Positions 1 to 9,962 are shown, counted from the stretch's first letter. The stretch: 64,000 bases of DNA from Acidovorax sp. sif1233 (GCF_019218755.1 NZ_JAHUWZ010000006.1:1-64000), one strand, 5' to 3'. Notes: generated by a model from the sequence alone, not told the origin. A program made the numbers and translations.

Positions 1-73
1 CGAACAGGACAGTGAAACGACTTTGCGCCGATGATAGTGCGGGTTCCCGTGTGAAAGTAGGTCATCGTCAGGC
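1..73 (+). rRNA. rrf: 5S ribosomal RNA, 3' part
   Basis: The first 73 bases match the 3' two thirds of a bacterial 5S rRNA: the GTGAAACG block, GCGCCGATGATAGTG, and the closing helix strand near GTGAAAGTAGGTCATCGTCAGG. The 5' part lies outside the window, so a 16S-23S-5S operon should precede it. The exact 3' end (about 73) is estimated. Confidence 0.9.
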
Positions 74-86
74 TCTTACAGCCCAG

Positions 87-118
87 AAAACCCCAGTCAG
101 CAATGACTGGGGTTTTTT
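87..118 (+). terminator. Rho-independent terminator of the rRNA operon
   Basis: A perfect 9-bp stem (CCCCAGTCA at 91-99, TGACTGGGG at 104-112) with a GCAA loop is followed by six T. It sits 14 bases after the 5S end. The A-run at 87-90 could let it work from the other strand too. The stretch 120-258 holds nothing else I can support. Confidence 0.92.
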
Positions 119-258
119 GCTTTGGGGAACGGCGAAAAGCACGTTGTGGGCAGTGCGTCTTCCGTGACACCACTGGCGTTTAGGGACGCTAAGCCCGGCA
201 GGCGCGGGCGGTACACCCCGAGGGATCGAGGGAAGGGCCTGCGCGAAAGCCCGGTGGC

Positions 259-1026
259 TCAACCGCCTTGCCGCTGTCCGTCCACGAACACCAGCAGTTC
301 TTCCTTGCCGAAGGCCGTCCACTCCTCATTGGTGGTGAGGGGGGCCGTCACGATCACGGCCACGCGGTCCGTGGCCGTGGTCCGGGTGGCGAAGTCGATG
401 CGCACGTCCTCGTCCGACAACTGTGCCTCGCTGAACGGGTGTTTGCGCTCGATGTAGTACAGCCCTGTGGATGCATGGGCCCACAGCGCCTGGCCGTTGG
501 AGAGCAGGAAATTGAAGGTGCCATGCGGCGCGATGCGCGCGGCCAGCTCTTTCAAGGTGATGGTCAGTTCGGCAATGCTGGGCACGCTGGCATGGGACTT
601 GGCCAGCTCCTGCATGATCCAGCAGAAGGCGTGCTCGCTGTCGGTATCCCCCACCGGATGGAAATGCGCATGCAGGCGGGGGCGGAAGTCCTTCAAGTCA
701 CCGTTGTGGGCGAACACCCAGTACCGGCCCCACAGCTCGCGCACGAAGGGGTGGCAGTTCTGCAGGCTCACCACACCCTGGGTGGCCTTGCGGATGTGCG
801 CGATCACGTTGCGGCTCTGGATGGGGTAGCGGCGGATCAACTCCGCCACGGGCGAATTCACGGCGGGCAGATGGTCCACGAAGTGCCGCAGTCCCCGGTC
901 TTCGAAAAAGGCGATGCCCCAGCCGTCGGCATGGTCGGCCGTATTGCCGCCGCGCTGCGCGAAACCGGTGAAGCTGAAGGTCACGTCGGTCGGCGTGTTG
1001 CAGTTCATACCGAGCAGTTGGCACAT
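259..1026 (-). CDS. Class II glutamine amidotransferase (YafJ-like)
   Basis: A 255-residue protein beginning MCQLLGMN. Cys2 would become the N-terminal nucleophile of a class II (Ntn-hydrolase) glutaminase after loss of Met. Visible family marks are the DGWGIAFF segment near residue 35, HIRKAT near 76 and the oxyanion-hole stretch FAHNGDL near 107. Only the glutaminase domain is present, with no synthetase domain, as in stand-alone YafJ/DUF-type members whose acceptor is unknown. It follows the MFS gene on the same strand by 29 bases, so the two are probably co-transcribed. The family call is strong; the substrate is unknown. Confidence 0.85.
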   Translation of the reverse strand: MCQLLGMNCNTPTDVTFSFTGFAQRGGNTADHADGWGIAFFEDRGLRHFVDHLPAVNSPVAELIRRYPIQSRNVIAHIRKATQGVVSLQNCHPFVRELWGRYWVFAHNGDLKDFRPRLHAHFHPVGDTDSEHAFCWIMQELAKSHASVPSIAELTITLKELAARIAPHGTFNFLLSNGQALWAHASTGLYYIERKHPFSEAQLSDEDVRIDFATRTTATDRVAVIVTAPLTTNEEWTAFGKEELLVFVDGQRQGG

Positions 1027-1055
1027 GGTCGAGCAAAGTCCGGATCAATCGGCCA

Positions 1056-2552
1056 TCAGGCCGGGGGTGAAGGGGGGGAGGTATCGGCCGGCGCCGCAGG
1101 CGCTTCGCGCAGCTGCCACGCGGCCACCAGGGCCAGCAGGCACAGCGCGGTCAGCATCAGAAAGGTCTCGCCAAAGGCGTCGATGCGGGCCGTGTTGCTC
1201 GCGCCCGAGGTCAGCGATGCACCATGCGCCCCCAGGCGCCACTCCAGCACGATACCGCACAGGCTCACGCCGGCGGCCCCGCCGAGCATGCGCAGGAAGC
1301 CGATGGCGCTCGATCCCTGCGAGATCAGCGACTTGTCCAGCGGCCGCATGGCCCCCAGGTTGAGCGACGGCAGGATGAAGCCGAGTCCGATGCGGCCCAG
1401 GATCGCAAAAGCCACCAGCATCCACAGTGCGGAGCCCAGGCCCACCAGCACCATGAGCCCGAACGACAGGGCCAGCAGGGCCAGGCCGATGCTCACCAGC
1501 AGGTGCGTGGGCTGCCTGTCGGCCAGCCGTCCCACCAGGGCGATGGTGATGGCCAGCACGAAGCCCGCGGGCAGCATGATGGTGCCCACGTGCGAGGCCG
1601 AGAGCGACAACCCCAGTTGCATGAACACCGGCAACAGGTAGGTGGAGCCGAACAGCGCCGTGCCATAGATGAACGCCACGATGCTGCCCATGGCGAACTG
1701 CCGGTACTGGAACAACCGCAAATCCATCAGCGGCTTGCGCCCCTGCCGCAGCTGCCGGCGTTGCCAGCCGATGAAGAGGCCCGTGGCGACCACGGCACCG
1801 GCCAGCAACAGGATGGCCTCCGATGCGGTGCCCCCATGCAGTGCCACCAGCCCATTGAGCAGGCACAGCGTCCCGGCCGTGCCCAGCGCCAGGCCGCGCC
1901 AGTCGAGCGCCTCGCCCTGGCGGTTGGCGGCCACGCCGCCCGGCGCGGTGACGGGCACGAATTTGTAGGCGAGCCAGAGGGAGGCCAGGCACAGCGGCAC
2001 GACCATGAAGAAAATGGAGCGCCAGCCGAACCAGTCGACCAGCAGGCCGCCGATGCTCGGTCCGATGGCGGGCGCCAGCACCACGCCCATGCCGAAGATG
2101 CCGCTGGCGCGGCCTTGCTCGTGGGGCTGGAAGGCGTAGAGGATGATGACGGCGGGAATGGGCTGCACGATGCCGGCCGCCAGCCCCTCGGCCACCCGGG
2201 CGGCCAGCACCAGGCCGAAATCACGGGCCAGCCCGCCGCCGATGCCGCCGGCCAGCAGCAGGAGCATGGCGCCCACATAGGTGGCGCGGTAGCCATAGCG
2301 GGACAGGAGCCACGGCGTGGTCAGCATCGAGACCGTGGTGGCCACCATGAAGCCCGAGGTGACCCATTGGGCGCGCTCCTGGCCCAGGGTGAAGTAGTGG
2401 CTCATGTCGGGGATGGCCACGTTCACGATGGTCGACGACATGATCGACGCCATCGTGCCGACCATGACGGACAGCAGCAGCAGCCAGCGGTAGCGCTCGC
2501 CATGGCGTTCGCGCAGGGCGGCGAGGGAACTAGAAGAAGGCTGTGTTTTCAT
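1056..2552 (-). CDS. MFS drug exporter, DHA2 (EmrB/QacA) family
   Basis: A 498-residue inner-membrane protein with about 14 hydrophobic segments, the number typical of the DHA2 branch of the major facilitator superfamily (drug:H+ antiporters). The N-terminal half shows the IVNVAIPDM segment of the first helix (near residue 43), the QWVTSGFM segment after it, and the GWRSIFFM motif near residue 173. The C-terminal tail is Ala/Pro rich. It lies 29 bases upstream of the class II amidotransferase gene in the same direction. No membrane-fusion partner (EmrA-like) is adjacent, so it may act alone. The exported compound cannot be read from the sequence. Confidence 0.88.
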   Translation of the reverse strand: MKTQPSSSSLAALRERHGERYRWLLLLSVMVGTMASIMSSTIVNVAIPDMSHYFTLGQERAQWVTSGFMVATTVSMLTTPWLLSRYGYRATYVGAMLLLLAGGIGGGLARDFGLVLAARVAEGLAAGIVQPIPAVIILYAFQPHEQGRASGIFGMGVVLAPAIGPSIGGLLVDWFGWRSIFFMVVPLCLASLWLAYKFVPVTAPGGVAANRQGEALDWRGLALGTAGTLCLLNGLVALHGGTASEAILLLAGAVVATGLFIGWQRRQLRQGRKPLMDLRLFQYRQFAMGSIVAFIYGTALFGSTYLLPVFMQLGLSLSASHVGTIMLPAGFVLAITIALVGRLADRQPTHLLVSIGLALLALSFGLMVLVGLGSALWMLVAFAILGRIGLGFILPSLNLGAMRPLDKSLISQGSSAIGFLRMLGGAAGVSLCGIVLEWRLGAHGASLTSGASNTARIDAFGETFLMLTALCLLALVAAWQLREAPAAPADTSPPSPPA

Positions 2553-2732
2553 GGATCGGTGGGCTGGCGATCAGTTGCGAAGAAGCACGGATTCTTCAAT
2601 GGGCTGGCGCAGCCCCAGGTCAGCGCAGCCAGGGACGGGCCGCCCCGCACCGAGGACCGGGCCCTCCCTTTCTCGGATTGTTGCAAAGCAATTCGAGAGC
2701 AGGGGGAAGGCGCCCAGTGCCTCAGGGGGATG

Positions 2733-2921
2733 TCAGCTCCTCTCCGACCAGAGCTTGCCGCCCGTGGCCCAGTTCTCCCGCTTGACGTCGGTGATCAGGA
2801 TGTCCACCGACTCGGGCGAACCGCCGAGCACCTCGACGGAGACGCGGGTGATCTCTTCCACCAGCTTGCGCTTTTGCTCGACCGTGCGGCCTTCCATCAT
2901 TTCGACGTGGTACGTGGGCAT
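2733..2921 (-). CDS. 4-oxalocrotonate tautomerase family protein
   Basis: The chosen start gives a 62-residue protein beginning MPTYHVEMMEGRT. Removal of Met would expose Pro1, the general base of the 4-oxalocrotonate tautomerase family. An AAGGAGG ribosome site lies just upstream (complement of 2928-2934); an upstream in-frame Met at 2954 would bury the proline and is rejected. Members of about 62 residues assemble as hexamers and interconvert enol and keto acids. The segment VEEITRVSVEVLG and the conserved TDVKRENW tail fit the family. It lies 42 bases downstream of the CWC protein on the same strand. The natural substrate is unknown. Confidence 0.88.
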   Translation of the reverse strand: MPTYHVEMMEGRTVEQKRKLVEEITRVSVEVLGGSPESVDILITDVKRENWATGGKLWSERS

Positions 2922-2963
2922 ATCAGCCTCCTTGGAGATAGTTGCAGAAAACAAAAGCGGAAA

Positions 2964-3236
2964 TCATATCGGCGCCGGCGCGTCTTCAGAGGCGCCGGGC
3001 CGGGGCGCCGCTGGAGCGCCCCGCGCGCCGCACGCAGGACAGATACACACCTGGCCCCGTGCTGGGGCCGGCAGCGCCGCCAGCGCTTCCGGGTTGATCA
3101 CCCGCGCCATGCACCAGCAGCTCTCGGCGGGCTGGCCCGCCGCGATGGCGCACTGGTTCGGCTGGCCGCACAGGGGGCAGCTGGAGGAGGGGGAGGAAGA
3201 CGGCGCAGCGGATGGCGGGGCACTGGAGGGCGGCAT
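2964..3236 (-). CDS. Cysteine-rich CWC family protein
   Basis: A 90-residue protein with a Pro/Ser/Ala-rich N-terminus, then CPLCGQPNQCA, SCWCMARV (the CWC signature) and a closing CICPACG pair. The seven cysteines suggest bound zinc. The start at 3236 (MPPSSAPPS) is chosen because the region further upstream is low-complexity arginine-rich translation; an earlier start cannot be fully excluded. It precedes the tautomerase gene by 42 bases on the same strand. The family has no established function. Confidence 0.75.
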   Translation of the reverse strand: MPPSSAPPSAAPSSSPSSSCPLCGQPNQCAIAAGQPAESCWCMARVINPEALAALPAPARGQVCICPACGARGAPAAPRPGASEDAPAPI

Positions 3237-3411
3237 GATGGCGGGCGGCACGCGCCCGCTGTGGATGGGAGGCGGCTGCGGGCCCAGTGTAAGGCGCCTG
3301 CGGCGTCCCGTCTTCCGCGCAGCGGGAAAGCCTGGGCGCCGGTGCCATGCGCGGCGGGCGGTCCGTGCCGCGCACCACTGGCACGTGGCCCGCCGCAGCC
3401 AGGGCAATCCA

Positions 3412-3463
3412 TAAAAAAACAGCTGCCAGCGCTTGATGGGCAGGCGCTGGCAGCTATCAATAG
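3412..3463. repeat. Interspersed palindrome, copy 1; also glcB terminator
   Basis: Perfect 12-bp arms AGCTGCCAGCGC (3421-3432) and GCGCTGGCAGCT (3444-3455) with an 11-base loop. On the minus strand the hairpin is followed by seven T (complement of 3413-3419), 37 bases after the malate synthase stop, so it is well placed as a Rho-independent terminator for glcB. This is the most perfect of fourteen copies of the family in the window. Confidence 0.85.
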
Positions 3464-3500
3464 GTGAGCGTGGCGCGCTTTGCGCGCGGCGCTCCCGGAA

Positions 3501-5711
3501 TCAGGTGGCCTGTGCGGCCTTGAGCTTCAGGCGCCAGGCATGCAGCAGGGGTTCGGTGTAGCCGCTGGGCTGCTCCTGGCCCTTGAAGACCAGGTCGCAG
3601 GCGGCCTGGTAGGCCATGCTGGTGGCGAAGTGGCCCGCCATCGGCTGGTACAGCGGGTCGCCCGCGTTCTGGCCGTCCACCACCGCGGCCATGCGCTCGA
3701 AGGTCTCGCGCACCTGCGCTTCGGTCACCACGCCGTGCAGCAGCCAGTTGGCCATGTGCTGGCTGCTGATGCGCAGCGTGGCACGGTCTTCCATCAGGCC
3801 CACGTTGTGGATGTCGGGCACCTTGGAGCAGCCCACGCCCTGGTCCACCCAGCGCACCACATAGCCCAGGATGCCCTGGGCGTTGTTGTCCAGCTCCTGC
3901 TGCTTCTCGGCGTCGCTCCAGTTGGGGGCGGCTGCCACGGGCACGGTGAGCAGGCCGGTCAGCAGGTTGTCGCGCTCGGCGTTCACGTCGGTCTTCTCCA
4001 GGCCGATCTGGATCTCGGCCACGTTGACCTGGTGGTAGTGCAGCGCGTGCAGCGTCGCGCCGGTAGGGCTGGGCACCCAGGCGGTGTTGGCGCCGGCCTT
4101 GGGGTGGGCGATCTTTTGCTTGAGCATCTCGGCCATCAGGTCGGGCATGGCCCACATGCCCTTGCCGATCTGTGCCTTGCCGCGCAGGCCGCAGGAGAGG
4201 CCCACCAGCACGTTGTTCTTCTCGTACGACTGGATCCAGGCGCTGGTCTTCATGTCGCCCTTGCGCACCATGGGGCCGGCGTGCATGGCGGTGTGCATCT
4301 CGTCGCCGGTGCGGTCCAGGAAGCCGGTGTTGATGAACGCCACGCGGCTCGATGCAGCGGCAATGCAGGCCTTGAGGTTGACGGAGGTGCGGCGCTCTTC
4401 GTCCATGATGCCCAGCTTCACGGTGTTGGCGGGCAGGCCCAGCAGTTGCTCCACGCGGCCGAACAGGTCGCTGGCAAAGCCCACCTCGGCCGGGCCGTGC
4501 ATCTTGGGCTTGACGATGTAGACGCTGCCCTTGCGGGAGTTGCGGATACCGTTCGCGCCGTGGCCTTGCAGGTCGTGCAATGCGATGGCCGTTGTGACCA
4601 CTGCATCCATGATGCCTTCTGGGATCTCGCGCTGCGCGCCCTGCGCGTCGGTCCAGAGAATGGCCGGGTTGGTCATCAGGTGGCCCACGTTGCGCAGGAA
4701 CATGAGCGAGCGGCCGTGCAGGCGCACCTCGCCACCTTGCGGGCCCGTATAGATGCGGTCAGGGTTCAGCCCGCGCGTGATGGTCTTGCCGCCCTTGGCG
4801 ACCTGCTCGGTCAGCGTGGCCTGGATGATGCCCAGCCAGTTGCTGTAGCCCAGCACCTTGTCCTCAGCGTCCACAGCGGCCACGGAGTCTTCCAGGTCCA
4901 GGATGGTGGAGAGCGCGGCTTCCAGCACCAGGTCGCTCACGCCCGCCGCATCGGACTGGCCGATGGGCGTGGAACGGTCGATCTGGATGTCCAGGTGCAG
5001 GCCGTTGTGCTGCAGCAGCACCGACGAAGGCGCCGCGGCGTTGCCCTGGTAGCCCTTGAACTGCGAGGGATCCTTCAGGCCCGTGGTGCTCCCGTTGGCG
5101 AACGAGACGACCAGCTGGCCGCCTTCCACCTTGTAGCCCGTCGAATCCTTGTGCGAACCCGCAGCCAGCGGCGCGGTGTCGTCCAGCACCTGGCGCGCGA
5201 ACGCGATCACCTTGGCGCCGCGCACGGGGTTGTAGCCCTTGCCCTTTTCGGCGCCGCCTTCTTCGCTGATGGCATCCGTGCCGTACAGCGCGTCATACAG
5301 GCTGCCCCAGCGCGCGTTGGCGGCGTTCAGCGCATAGCGGGCGTTCAGGATGGGCACCACCAGCTGCGGGCCGGCCTGCGTGGCCAGCTCGTCGTCCACA
5401 TTGGCGGTGGTGGCCTTCACATCGGCGGGCTGGGGCACCAGGTAGCCGATCTTTTCCAGGAAACCACGGTAGGCCACCATGTCCTTGATGGGGCCGGGAT
5501 TGGCCTTGTGCCAGGTATCGAGCTCGGTCTGCAGGCGGTCGCGCTCGGCCAGCAGGGCGATGTTGCGCGGGGCCAGGTCGGCCACGATGGCGTCAAAGCC
5601 CTTCCAGAAGGCGGCGGCATCGACACCCGTGCCGGGCAGCACCTTGTCTTCGACAAAGCGGTACAGGGAGGTGGCCACTTGCAGGCCGTGGACTTTGGTG
5701 CGATCGGTCAT
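3501..5711 (-). CDS. glcB: Malate synthase G
   Basis: A 736-residue cytosolic enzyme, close to the roughly 720-730 usual for the G isoform, which condenses glyoxylate with acetyl-CoA to malate in the glyoxylate shunt. Recognisable blocks are the N-terminal [11 protein letters not shown], the [13 protein letters not shown] core motif with catalytic acids, [14 protein letters not shown], the [12 protein letters not shown] segment, and the [15 protein letters not shown] block. Transcription is away from the CoA-transferase gene, with 232 bases between the two starts. Repeat copy 1 can terminate it. A perfect GCAAATATTTGC palindrome in the shared upstream region may be an operator. The assignment is secure. 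Confidence 0.97.
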   Translation of the reverse strand: MTDRTKVHGLQVATSLYRFVEDKVLPGTGVDAAAFWKGFDAIVADLAPRNIALLAERDRLQTELDTWHKANPGPIKDMVAYRGFLEKIGYLVPQPADVKATTANVDDELATQAGPQLVVPILNARYALNAANARWGSLYDALYGTDAISEEGGAEKGKGYNPVRGAKVIAFARQVLDDTAPLAAGSHKDSTGYKVEGGQLVVSFANGSTTGLKDPSQFKGYQGNAAAPSSVLLQHNGLHLDIQIDRSTPIGQSDAAGVSDLVLEAALSTILDLEDSVAAVDAEDKVLGYSNWLGIIQATLTEQVAKGGKTITRGLNPDRIYTGPQGGEVRLHGRSLMFLRNVGHLMTNPAILWTDAQGAQREIPEGIMDAVVTTAIALHDLQGHGANGIRNSRKGSVYIVKPKMHGPAEVGFASDLFGRVEQLLGLPANTVKLGIMDEERRTSVNLKACIAAASSRVAFINTGFLDRTGDEMHTAMHAGPMVRKGDMKTSAWIQSYEKNNVLVGLSCGLRGKAQIGKGMWAMPDLMAEMLKQKIAHPKAGANTAWVPSPTGATLHALHYHQVNVAEIQIGLEKTDVNAERDNLLTGLLTVPVAAAPNWSDAEKQQELDNNAQGILGYVVRWVDQGVGCSKVPDIHNVGLMEDRATLRISSQHMANWLLHGVVTEAQVRETFERMAAVVDGQNAGDPLYQPMAGHFATSMAYQAACDLVFKGQEQPSGYTEPLLHAWRLKLKAAQAT

Positions 5712-5794
5712 GGGGTGCCTAGAAAGTTGTGCAAACGTGAATCAATGAAAAAGAAAACGGGACCTGCATGAGCAGGCCATGGACAGACTGTATT

Positions 5795-5806
5795 GCAAAT
5801 ATTTGC
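5795..5806. promoter_or_regulatory. Palindrome between glcB and CoA-transferase
   Basis: GCAAATATTTGC is a perfect 12-bp palindrome, 84 bases upstream of the glcB start and 138 bases upstream of the CoA-transferase start. It stands out in an otherwise AT-poor genome. It is placed where one regulator could control both acetyl/propionyl-CoA metabolism genes. Operator function is inferred only from symmetry and position. Confidence 0.4.
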
Positions 5807-5943
5807 CCACATAAATACGCTGAAAATCTCTAAACCAGTGACTTTTACGCACAGCTGGTGGCCGTCCGTAGTCGCCCGGAATGGTGCTTTGGCCGGTTAC
5901 CCACTACGCTGCGCACACAACAAACCCACCGGGAGACAAACCC

Positions 5944-7869
5944 ATGCAGGCACCCCTGGCCGCTGGCGCGCTGAACGCAGCCTACAAGAACAAGATCGTC
6001 AGCGCCGCCGACGCGGTGTTGCTCATCCACGATGGCGACACCGTGGCCACGGGCGGCTTCGTCGGCATCGGCTTTGCCGAGAGCATCGCCGTGGCGCTCG
6101 CCCAGCGCTGGGAGGCCACACAGACCCCGCGCGACCTCACCCTGGTCTACGCCGCAGGCCAGGGCGACGGCAAGCAGCGCGGCCTCAACCACCTGGGCCA
6201 CGCGGGCCTGCTCAGGCGCGTGATCGGCGGGCACTGGAGCCTGGTGCCGCGCATCCAGAAGCTCGCGGTGGACAACCAGATCGAGGCCTGGAACCTGCCG
6301 CAGGGCGTGATCACGCACCTGTTTCGCGACATCGCCGCGGGCAAGCCCGGCACGCTCACGCGCGTGGGTCTCGACACCTTCGTGGACCCGCGCCACGGCG
6401 GTGGCAAGCTCAACGCGCGCACCACCGAGGATCTGGTGCGCGTCCTGCCCATCGACGGGCAGGACTACCTGTTCTACAAGGCCTTCCCGATCCACGTCGG
6501 CATCATCCGCGCGACGACGGCCGACGCGGACGGCAACCTCACCATGGAGCGCGAGGCGCTCACGCTCGAAGCGCTGGCCATCGCCATGGCCGCGCGCAAC
6601 TCGGGCGGCGTGGTCATCGCGCAGGTCGAGCGCATCGCCGAACGCGGCACGCTCAACCCCCGGCAGGTGAAGGTGCCCGGCGTGCTGGTGGACGCCGTGG
6701 TGCTGGCCACCGAGCCCGCGCACCACCACCAGACCTTTGCCGAGCCCTACAGCGCCGCGTTCGCGGGCGAATTGCGCGTGCCCGTGGACACGCTGGAGGC
6801 CATGCCCCTGACCGAGCGCAAGATCATCGCCCGCCGCGCGGCGCTGGAGCTGCGCCCGCACCAGGTGGTGAACCTGGGGATCGGCATGCCCGAGGGCGTG
6901 GCCAACGTGGCGGCCGAGGAGCGCATCATCGACCTGGTCACGCTCACGGCCGAGCCCGGCGTGATCGGCGGCATCCCCGCCGGGGGCCTGAACTTCGGCG
7001 CGGCCGTGAACCCGCAGGCCATCATCGACCAGCCCAACCAGTTCGACTTCTACGACGGCGGCGGCCTGGACATCGCCATCCTGGGCCTGGCGCAGGCCGA
7101 CCAGCACGGCAACCTCAACGTGAGCAAGTTCGGGCCGCGCCTGGCGGGTGCGGGCGGCTTCATCAACATCAGCCAGAACGCCAAGACCGTGGTGTTCGTC
7201 GGCACGTTCACGGCGGGGGCGCTGCAGGTGGAGGCGGTCGACGGCCACCTGCACATCCTGCACGAAGGCGGCGCGCGCAAGCTGGTGCGCGAGGTCGAGC
7301 ACCGCACCTTCAGCGGCGCCGAGGCGCTGCGGCGCGGCCAGCGCGTGCTGTACGTCACCGAGCGCTGCGTGTTCCGCCTGGTGCCCTCGGGCGAGGAGGG
7401 CGGCAGCGGCGCGCTGGAGCTGATCGAGCTGGCGCCCGGCATCGACCTGCACCGCGACGTGCTCGCCCACATGGCCTTCACGCCGCGCATCAGCCCGGGC
7501 CTGCAGGCCATGGACATGCGCCTGTTCGAGCCCGGCCCGCTGGGCCTGCGCGAGCAGCTGCTCAACCGCCCGCTGGTGCAGCGCTTCGAGCTCGACGCCG
7601 CGCGCAGGCTGCTGCACATCGACTTCTCGGGCCTGCAGATCAACACGGCCACCACCATCGACGCCATCGAGCACGAGGTGCGCCGCCTGCTGGCACCGCT
7701 TGCCGCCCAGGGCGAGCGCGTGGAGGCCATCGTGAACTACGACCACTTCACCATCGCGCCCGACCTGGCGGATGCCTACACGGCCATGGTGCAGGGGCTC
7801 ACGCGCGACCACTACGCGGACGTCAAGCGGTATGGCACGGTGGGTTTCCTCAAGTCGCGCCTGTTCTGA
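5944..7869 (+). CDS. Acyl-CoA:acetate/3-ketoacid CoA-transferase (propionate CoA-transferase/YdiF-like)
   Basis: A 641-residue fused alpha-beta CoA-transferase from the ATG at 5944, which follows a GGGAGA ribosome site; an upstream in-frame ATG at 5881 has no such site. The N-terminal half shows [16 protein letters not shown], and the C-terminal half [11 protein letters not shown] followed by [10 protein letters not shown], where Glu337 is the expected catalytic residue that carries the CoA thioester. The [15 protein letters not shown] stretch follows. Length and fusion fit propionate CoA-transferase or YdiF rather than the split SCOT type. It is divergent from malate synthase G, consistent with short-chain acid use. 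Exact acyl specificity is not readable. Confidence 0.88.
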   Translation: MQAPLAAGALNAAYKNKIVSAADAVLLIHDGDTVATGGFVGIGFAESIAVALAQRWEATQTPRDLTLVYAAGQGDGKQRGLNHLGHAGLLRRVIGGHWSLVPRIQKLAVDNQIEAWNLPQGVITHLFRDIAAGKPGTLTRVGLDTFVDPRHGGGKLNARTTEDLVRVLPIDGQDYLFYKAFPIHVGIIRATTADADGNLTMEREALTLEALAIAMAARNSGGVVIAQVERIAERGTLNPRQVKVPGVLVDAVVLATEPAHHHQTFAEPYSAAFAGELRVPVDTLEAMPLTERKIIARRAALELRPHQVVNLGIGMPEGVANVAAEERIIDLVTLTAEPGVIGGIPAGGLNFGAAVNPQAIIDQPNQFDFYDGGGLDIAILGLAQADQHGNLNVSKFGPRLAGAGGFINISQNAKTVVFVGTFTAGALQVEAVDGHLHILHEGGARKLVREVEHRTFSGAEALRRGQRVLYVTERCVFRLVPSGEEGGSGALELIELAPGIDLHRDVLAHMAFTPRISPGLQAMDMRLFEPGPLGLREQLLNRPLVQRFELDAARRLLHIDFSGLQINTATTIDAIEHEVRRLLAPLAAQGERVEAIVNYDHFTIAPDLADAYTAMVQGLTRDHYADVKRYGTVGFLKSRLF

Positions 7870-7932
7870 ATGCTATAAAAACAATAGCTATTGGCGCAAT
7901 GCCCCCGGGCGCTGGACGCTGTTTTTGCTTCA
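7869..7932. repeat. Interspersed palindrome, copy 2
   Basis: Degenerate copy between the CoA-transferase and LysR genes. It shows the typical TGCTATAAAAACAATAGCTA entry, TTGGCGC and GGGCGCTGGACGCTG arms, and a T-run exit. It may serve as a terminator. Confidence 0.6.
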
Positions 7933-8001
7933 AGGCCGGGGGCGTAAGGCCCGTGCGGCGCCGGGCTTGCACGCCCTCGGATGTCTCCATAATCACTGCC
8001 C

Positions 8002-8925
8002 ATGGACAAACTCAAGGCCTTCGAATCCTTTGTGTCGGTGGCCACGCGCGGCAGCCTCACGGCCGCCGCCAAGGCCGAGGGCGTGGCGCCCGCCATCATG
8101 GGGCGGCGGCTCGACGCGCTGGAAGAGCACCTGGGCGTGAAGCTGCTGGTGCGCACCACGCGGCGCATCAGCCTCACGCACGAGGGCAGCGCGTTCCTGG
8201 AAGACTGCCAGCGCCTGCTGTCCGACGTGGCCAATGCCGAGGCCAGCGTGTCGGAAGGCGGGGTCAAGGCCACGGGCCATTTGCGCATCACCGCGCCCGC
8301 GGGTTTTGGCCGCCGCCATGTGGCGCCGCTGGTGCCGCGTTTTCGCTCGGCGCACCCGGACGTGACCATCTCGCTGAACCTCAGCGACCGCGTGGTGGAC
8401 CTCGCGGGGGAAGGCTTCGACTGCGCCGTGCGCGTGGGCGACCTGCCCGACTCGTCGCTGGTGAGCGTTCGCATCGCCGACAACCGCCGCCTGTGCGTGG
8501 CCACGCCCGAATACCTGGCCCGGCGCGGCACGCCGCGCGCGCCGGCCGAACTCGTGCAGCACGACTGCCTCACGCTGTCCAGCGACGCATCGCAGACGCG
8601 CGGCTGGGCGTTCCGGGTGCCCCTTGCGGATGGCGCCACGGAGGTCATGCATCTGAAGCCCGGCGGGCCGCTCGACTGCTCCGACGGCCAGGTGCTGCAC
8701 GACTGGTGCCTGGGCGGCTGGGGCATCGCCTGGCGCAGCACCTGGGAGGTCGAGGCCGAGATCGCCGCTGGTCGCCTGGTCGCGGTGCTGGAGGACTTCG
8801 CCGCGCCGCCCAACGGCATCTACGTGGTGTTCCCCCAGCGCAAGCACCTGCCGCTGCGCGTGCGGCTGTGGATCGACTTCCTGAAACACCAGTACGCGCA
8901 GCCCGCGTTCTGGAAAGGCGAATGA
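8002..8925 (+). CDS. LysR family transcriptional regulator
   Basis: A 307-residue regulator. The winged helix-turn-helix occupies about residues 1-60 (AFESFVSVATRGSLTAAAKAEG, then GRRLDALEEHLGVKLL and RTTRRISLTHEG), followed by the two-lobe effector domain to the end. Segments such as GHLRITAPAGFGRRHVAP and DLAGEGFDCAVRVG resemble the CrgA/AaeR-like subgroup. It starts 132 bases after the CoA-transferase with repeat copy 2 between, so it is likely a separate unit. The target genes are unknown; the neighbouring CoA-transferase is one candidate. Confidence 0.9.
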   Translation: MDKLKAFESFVSVATRGSLTAAAKAEGVAPAIMGRRLDALEEHLGVKLLVRTTRRISLTHEGSAFLEDCQRLLSDVANAEASVSEGGVKATGHLRITAPAGFGRRHVAPLVPRFRSAHPDVTISLNLSDRVVDLAGEGFDCAVRVGDLPDSSLVSVRIADNRRLCVATPEYLARRGTPRAPAELVQHDCLTLSSDASQTRGWAFRVPLADGATEVMHLKPGGPLDCSDGQVLHDWCLGGWGIAWRSTWEVEAEIAAGRLVAVLEDFAAPPNGIYVVFPQRKHLPLRVRLWIDFLKHQYAQPAFWKGE

Positions 8926-9086
8926 CTTCCCTGGGCCGCTGCGCGCCTTCCTCCGACGCGAAGCGGGATGCCTTCGGGGGCCAAGCCGGTTCCACGGTAG
9001 CGCTGGCCTTGGCGCGCCCCATGCGTTGGCCCGCTCCGTGCGACGTGTGGTGCTGATGGACCGCCCCGTGGCAGACTGCGCACTCC

Positions 9087-9731
9087 ATGGCCGAGCCCAC
9101 GCTTCTCGTCGCTGACGACCACCCGCTGTTCCGCGCCGCCGTGCTGCACGTGCTGCATGAGCGTCTGCCGCAGTTCCGCACGCTGGAGGCGGCCAGCGCC
9201 GCCACGCTGGGCACGGCGCTGCAGGAGCACCCCGAGGTGGAGCTGGTGCTGCTGGACCTGAGCATGCCCGGCGCGCGCGGCTTCTCCTCGCTGCTGCACG
9301 TGCGCGGCGAGTACCCCGAGCTGCCGGTGGTCATCATCTCGTCCAACGACCACCCGCGCGTGATCCGCCGCGCGCAGCAGTTCGGCGCGGCCGGTTTCAT
9401 CCCCAAGTCCGCGCCGGCCGAGGCCATGGGCGAGGCCATCGAGGCCGTGCTCGACGGCGGCAGCTGGTTCCCGCCCATGGCGGCCGAGCGCTCCGAGGCC
9501 GACGCCGAACTGGCCGCGCGGCTCGCGCAGCTCACGCCCCAGCAGTTCCGCGTGCTGCTGTGCCTGGCCGACGGCCTGCTCAACAAGCAGATCGCCGCCG
9601 CGCTGGGCCTGGCGGAGAACACCGTGAAGGTGCATGTCACGGCCATCCTGAAAAAGCTCGCGTGCTACAGCCGCACGCAGGCGGCGGTGCTGGTGAAAAG
9701 CCTGGAGACGGAAGACGGCGTGTCTTCCTGA
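9087..9731 (+). CDS. LuxR/NarL-type response regulator
   Basis: A 214-residue response regulator. The receiver domain starts MAEPTLLVADDHPLF with the phospho-acceptor Asp57 in LVLLDLSMPG and a conserved Lys in GFIPKSAP. The C-terminal LuxR-type helix-turn-helix at about 148-205 shows LTPQQFRVLLCLADGLLNKQIA and ENTVKVHVTAILKKL. It is convergent with the hybrid kinase at 9949-12630 and close to dctA, so I infer a kinase-regulator pair controlling C4-dicarboxylate uptake. The pairing is from proximity only. Confidence 0.92.
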   Translation: MAEPTLLVADDHPLFRAAVLHVLHERLPQFRTLEAASAATLGTALQEHPEVELVLLDLSMPGARGFSSLLHVRGEYPELPVVIISSNDHPRVIRRAQQFGAAGFIPKSAPAEAMGEAIEAVLDGGSWFPPMAAERSEADAELAARLAQLTPQQFRVLLCLADGLLNKQIAAALGLAENTVKVHVTAILKKLACYSRTQAAVLVKSLETEDGVSS

Positions 9732-9745
9732 GGTCGGGATCTGAA

Positions 9746-9806
9746 TCAAAACGGCCGCTGTCGCCTATTCATCAAGCGCTGGCAGCTACTAAAAGCGTAG
9801 CAATGA
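9746..9806. repeat. Interspersed palindrome, copy 3
   Basis: Between the convergent response regulator and hybrid kinase: GGCCGCTGTCGCCTATTC on one side and AAGCGCTGGCAGCTACTA on the other. One arm is intact and one degenerate. Confidence 0.6.
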
Positions 9807-9899
9807 GCGCAGCCTCCCCAACCGGGCGCAGCACCATGTGCGAGACGCCGTGCGAGGGCCGCCAGCACACGGTGCCTGCACTGGCGTCGTCCCCCTTCC

Positions 9900-9962
9900 C
9901 GTAGCGCGCAGCGCGCAGAGAGAAAGAAGGGGGAAGCCGCGCAGCGGCTCAGGGGGATGCTC
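9900..9962. repeat. GC-rich gene-end element
   Basis: A run of GCGCAGCGCGCAG, GAAGGGGGAAGC and GCGCAGCGGCTCAGGGGGA at the 3' end of the hybrid kinase. Similar purine-rich blocks with CTCAGGGGG occur near 2700, 46610 and 52890. I take it as a second interspersed family with no known role. Confidence 0.4.

Noticed and set aside
2922..2954. An earlier start for the tautomerase at 2954
   Set aside because: It would bury the catalytic proline and lacks the AAGGAGG site that precedes the start at 2921.
5793..9056. A 1087-codon open frame on the plus strand over the CoA-transferase and LysR genes
   Set aside because: It is Arg/Gly/Ala-rich shadow translation in a high-GC region; the CoA-transferase and LysR frames carry full conserved domains.
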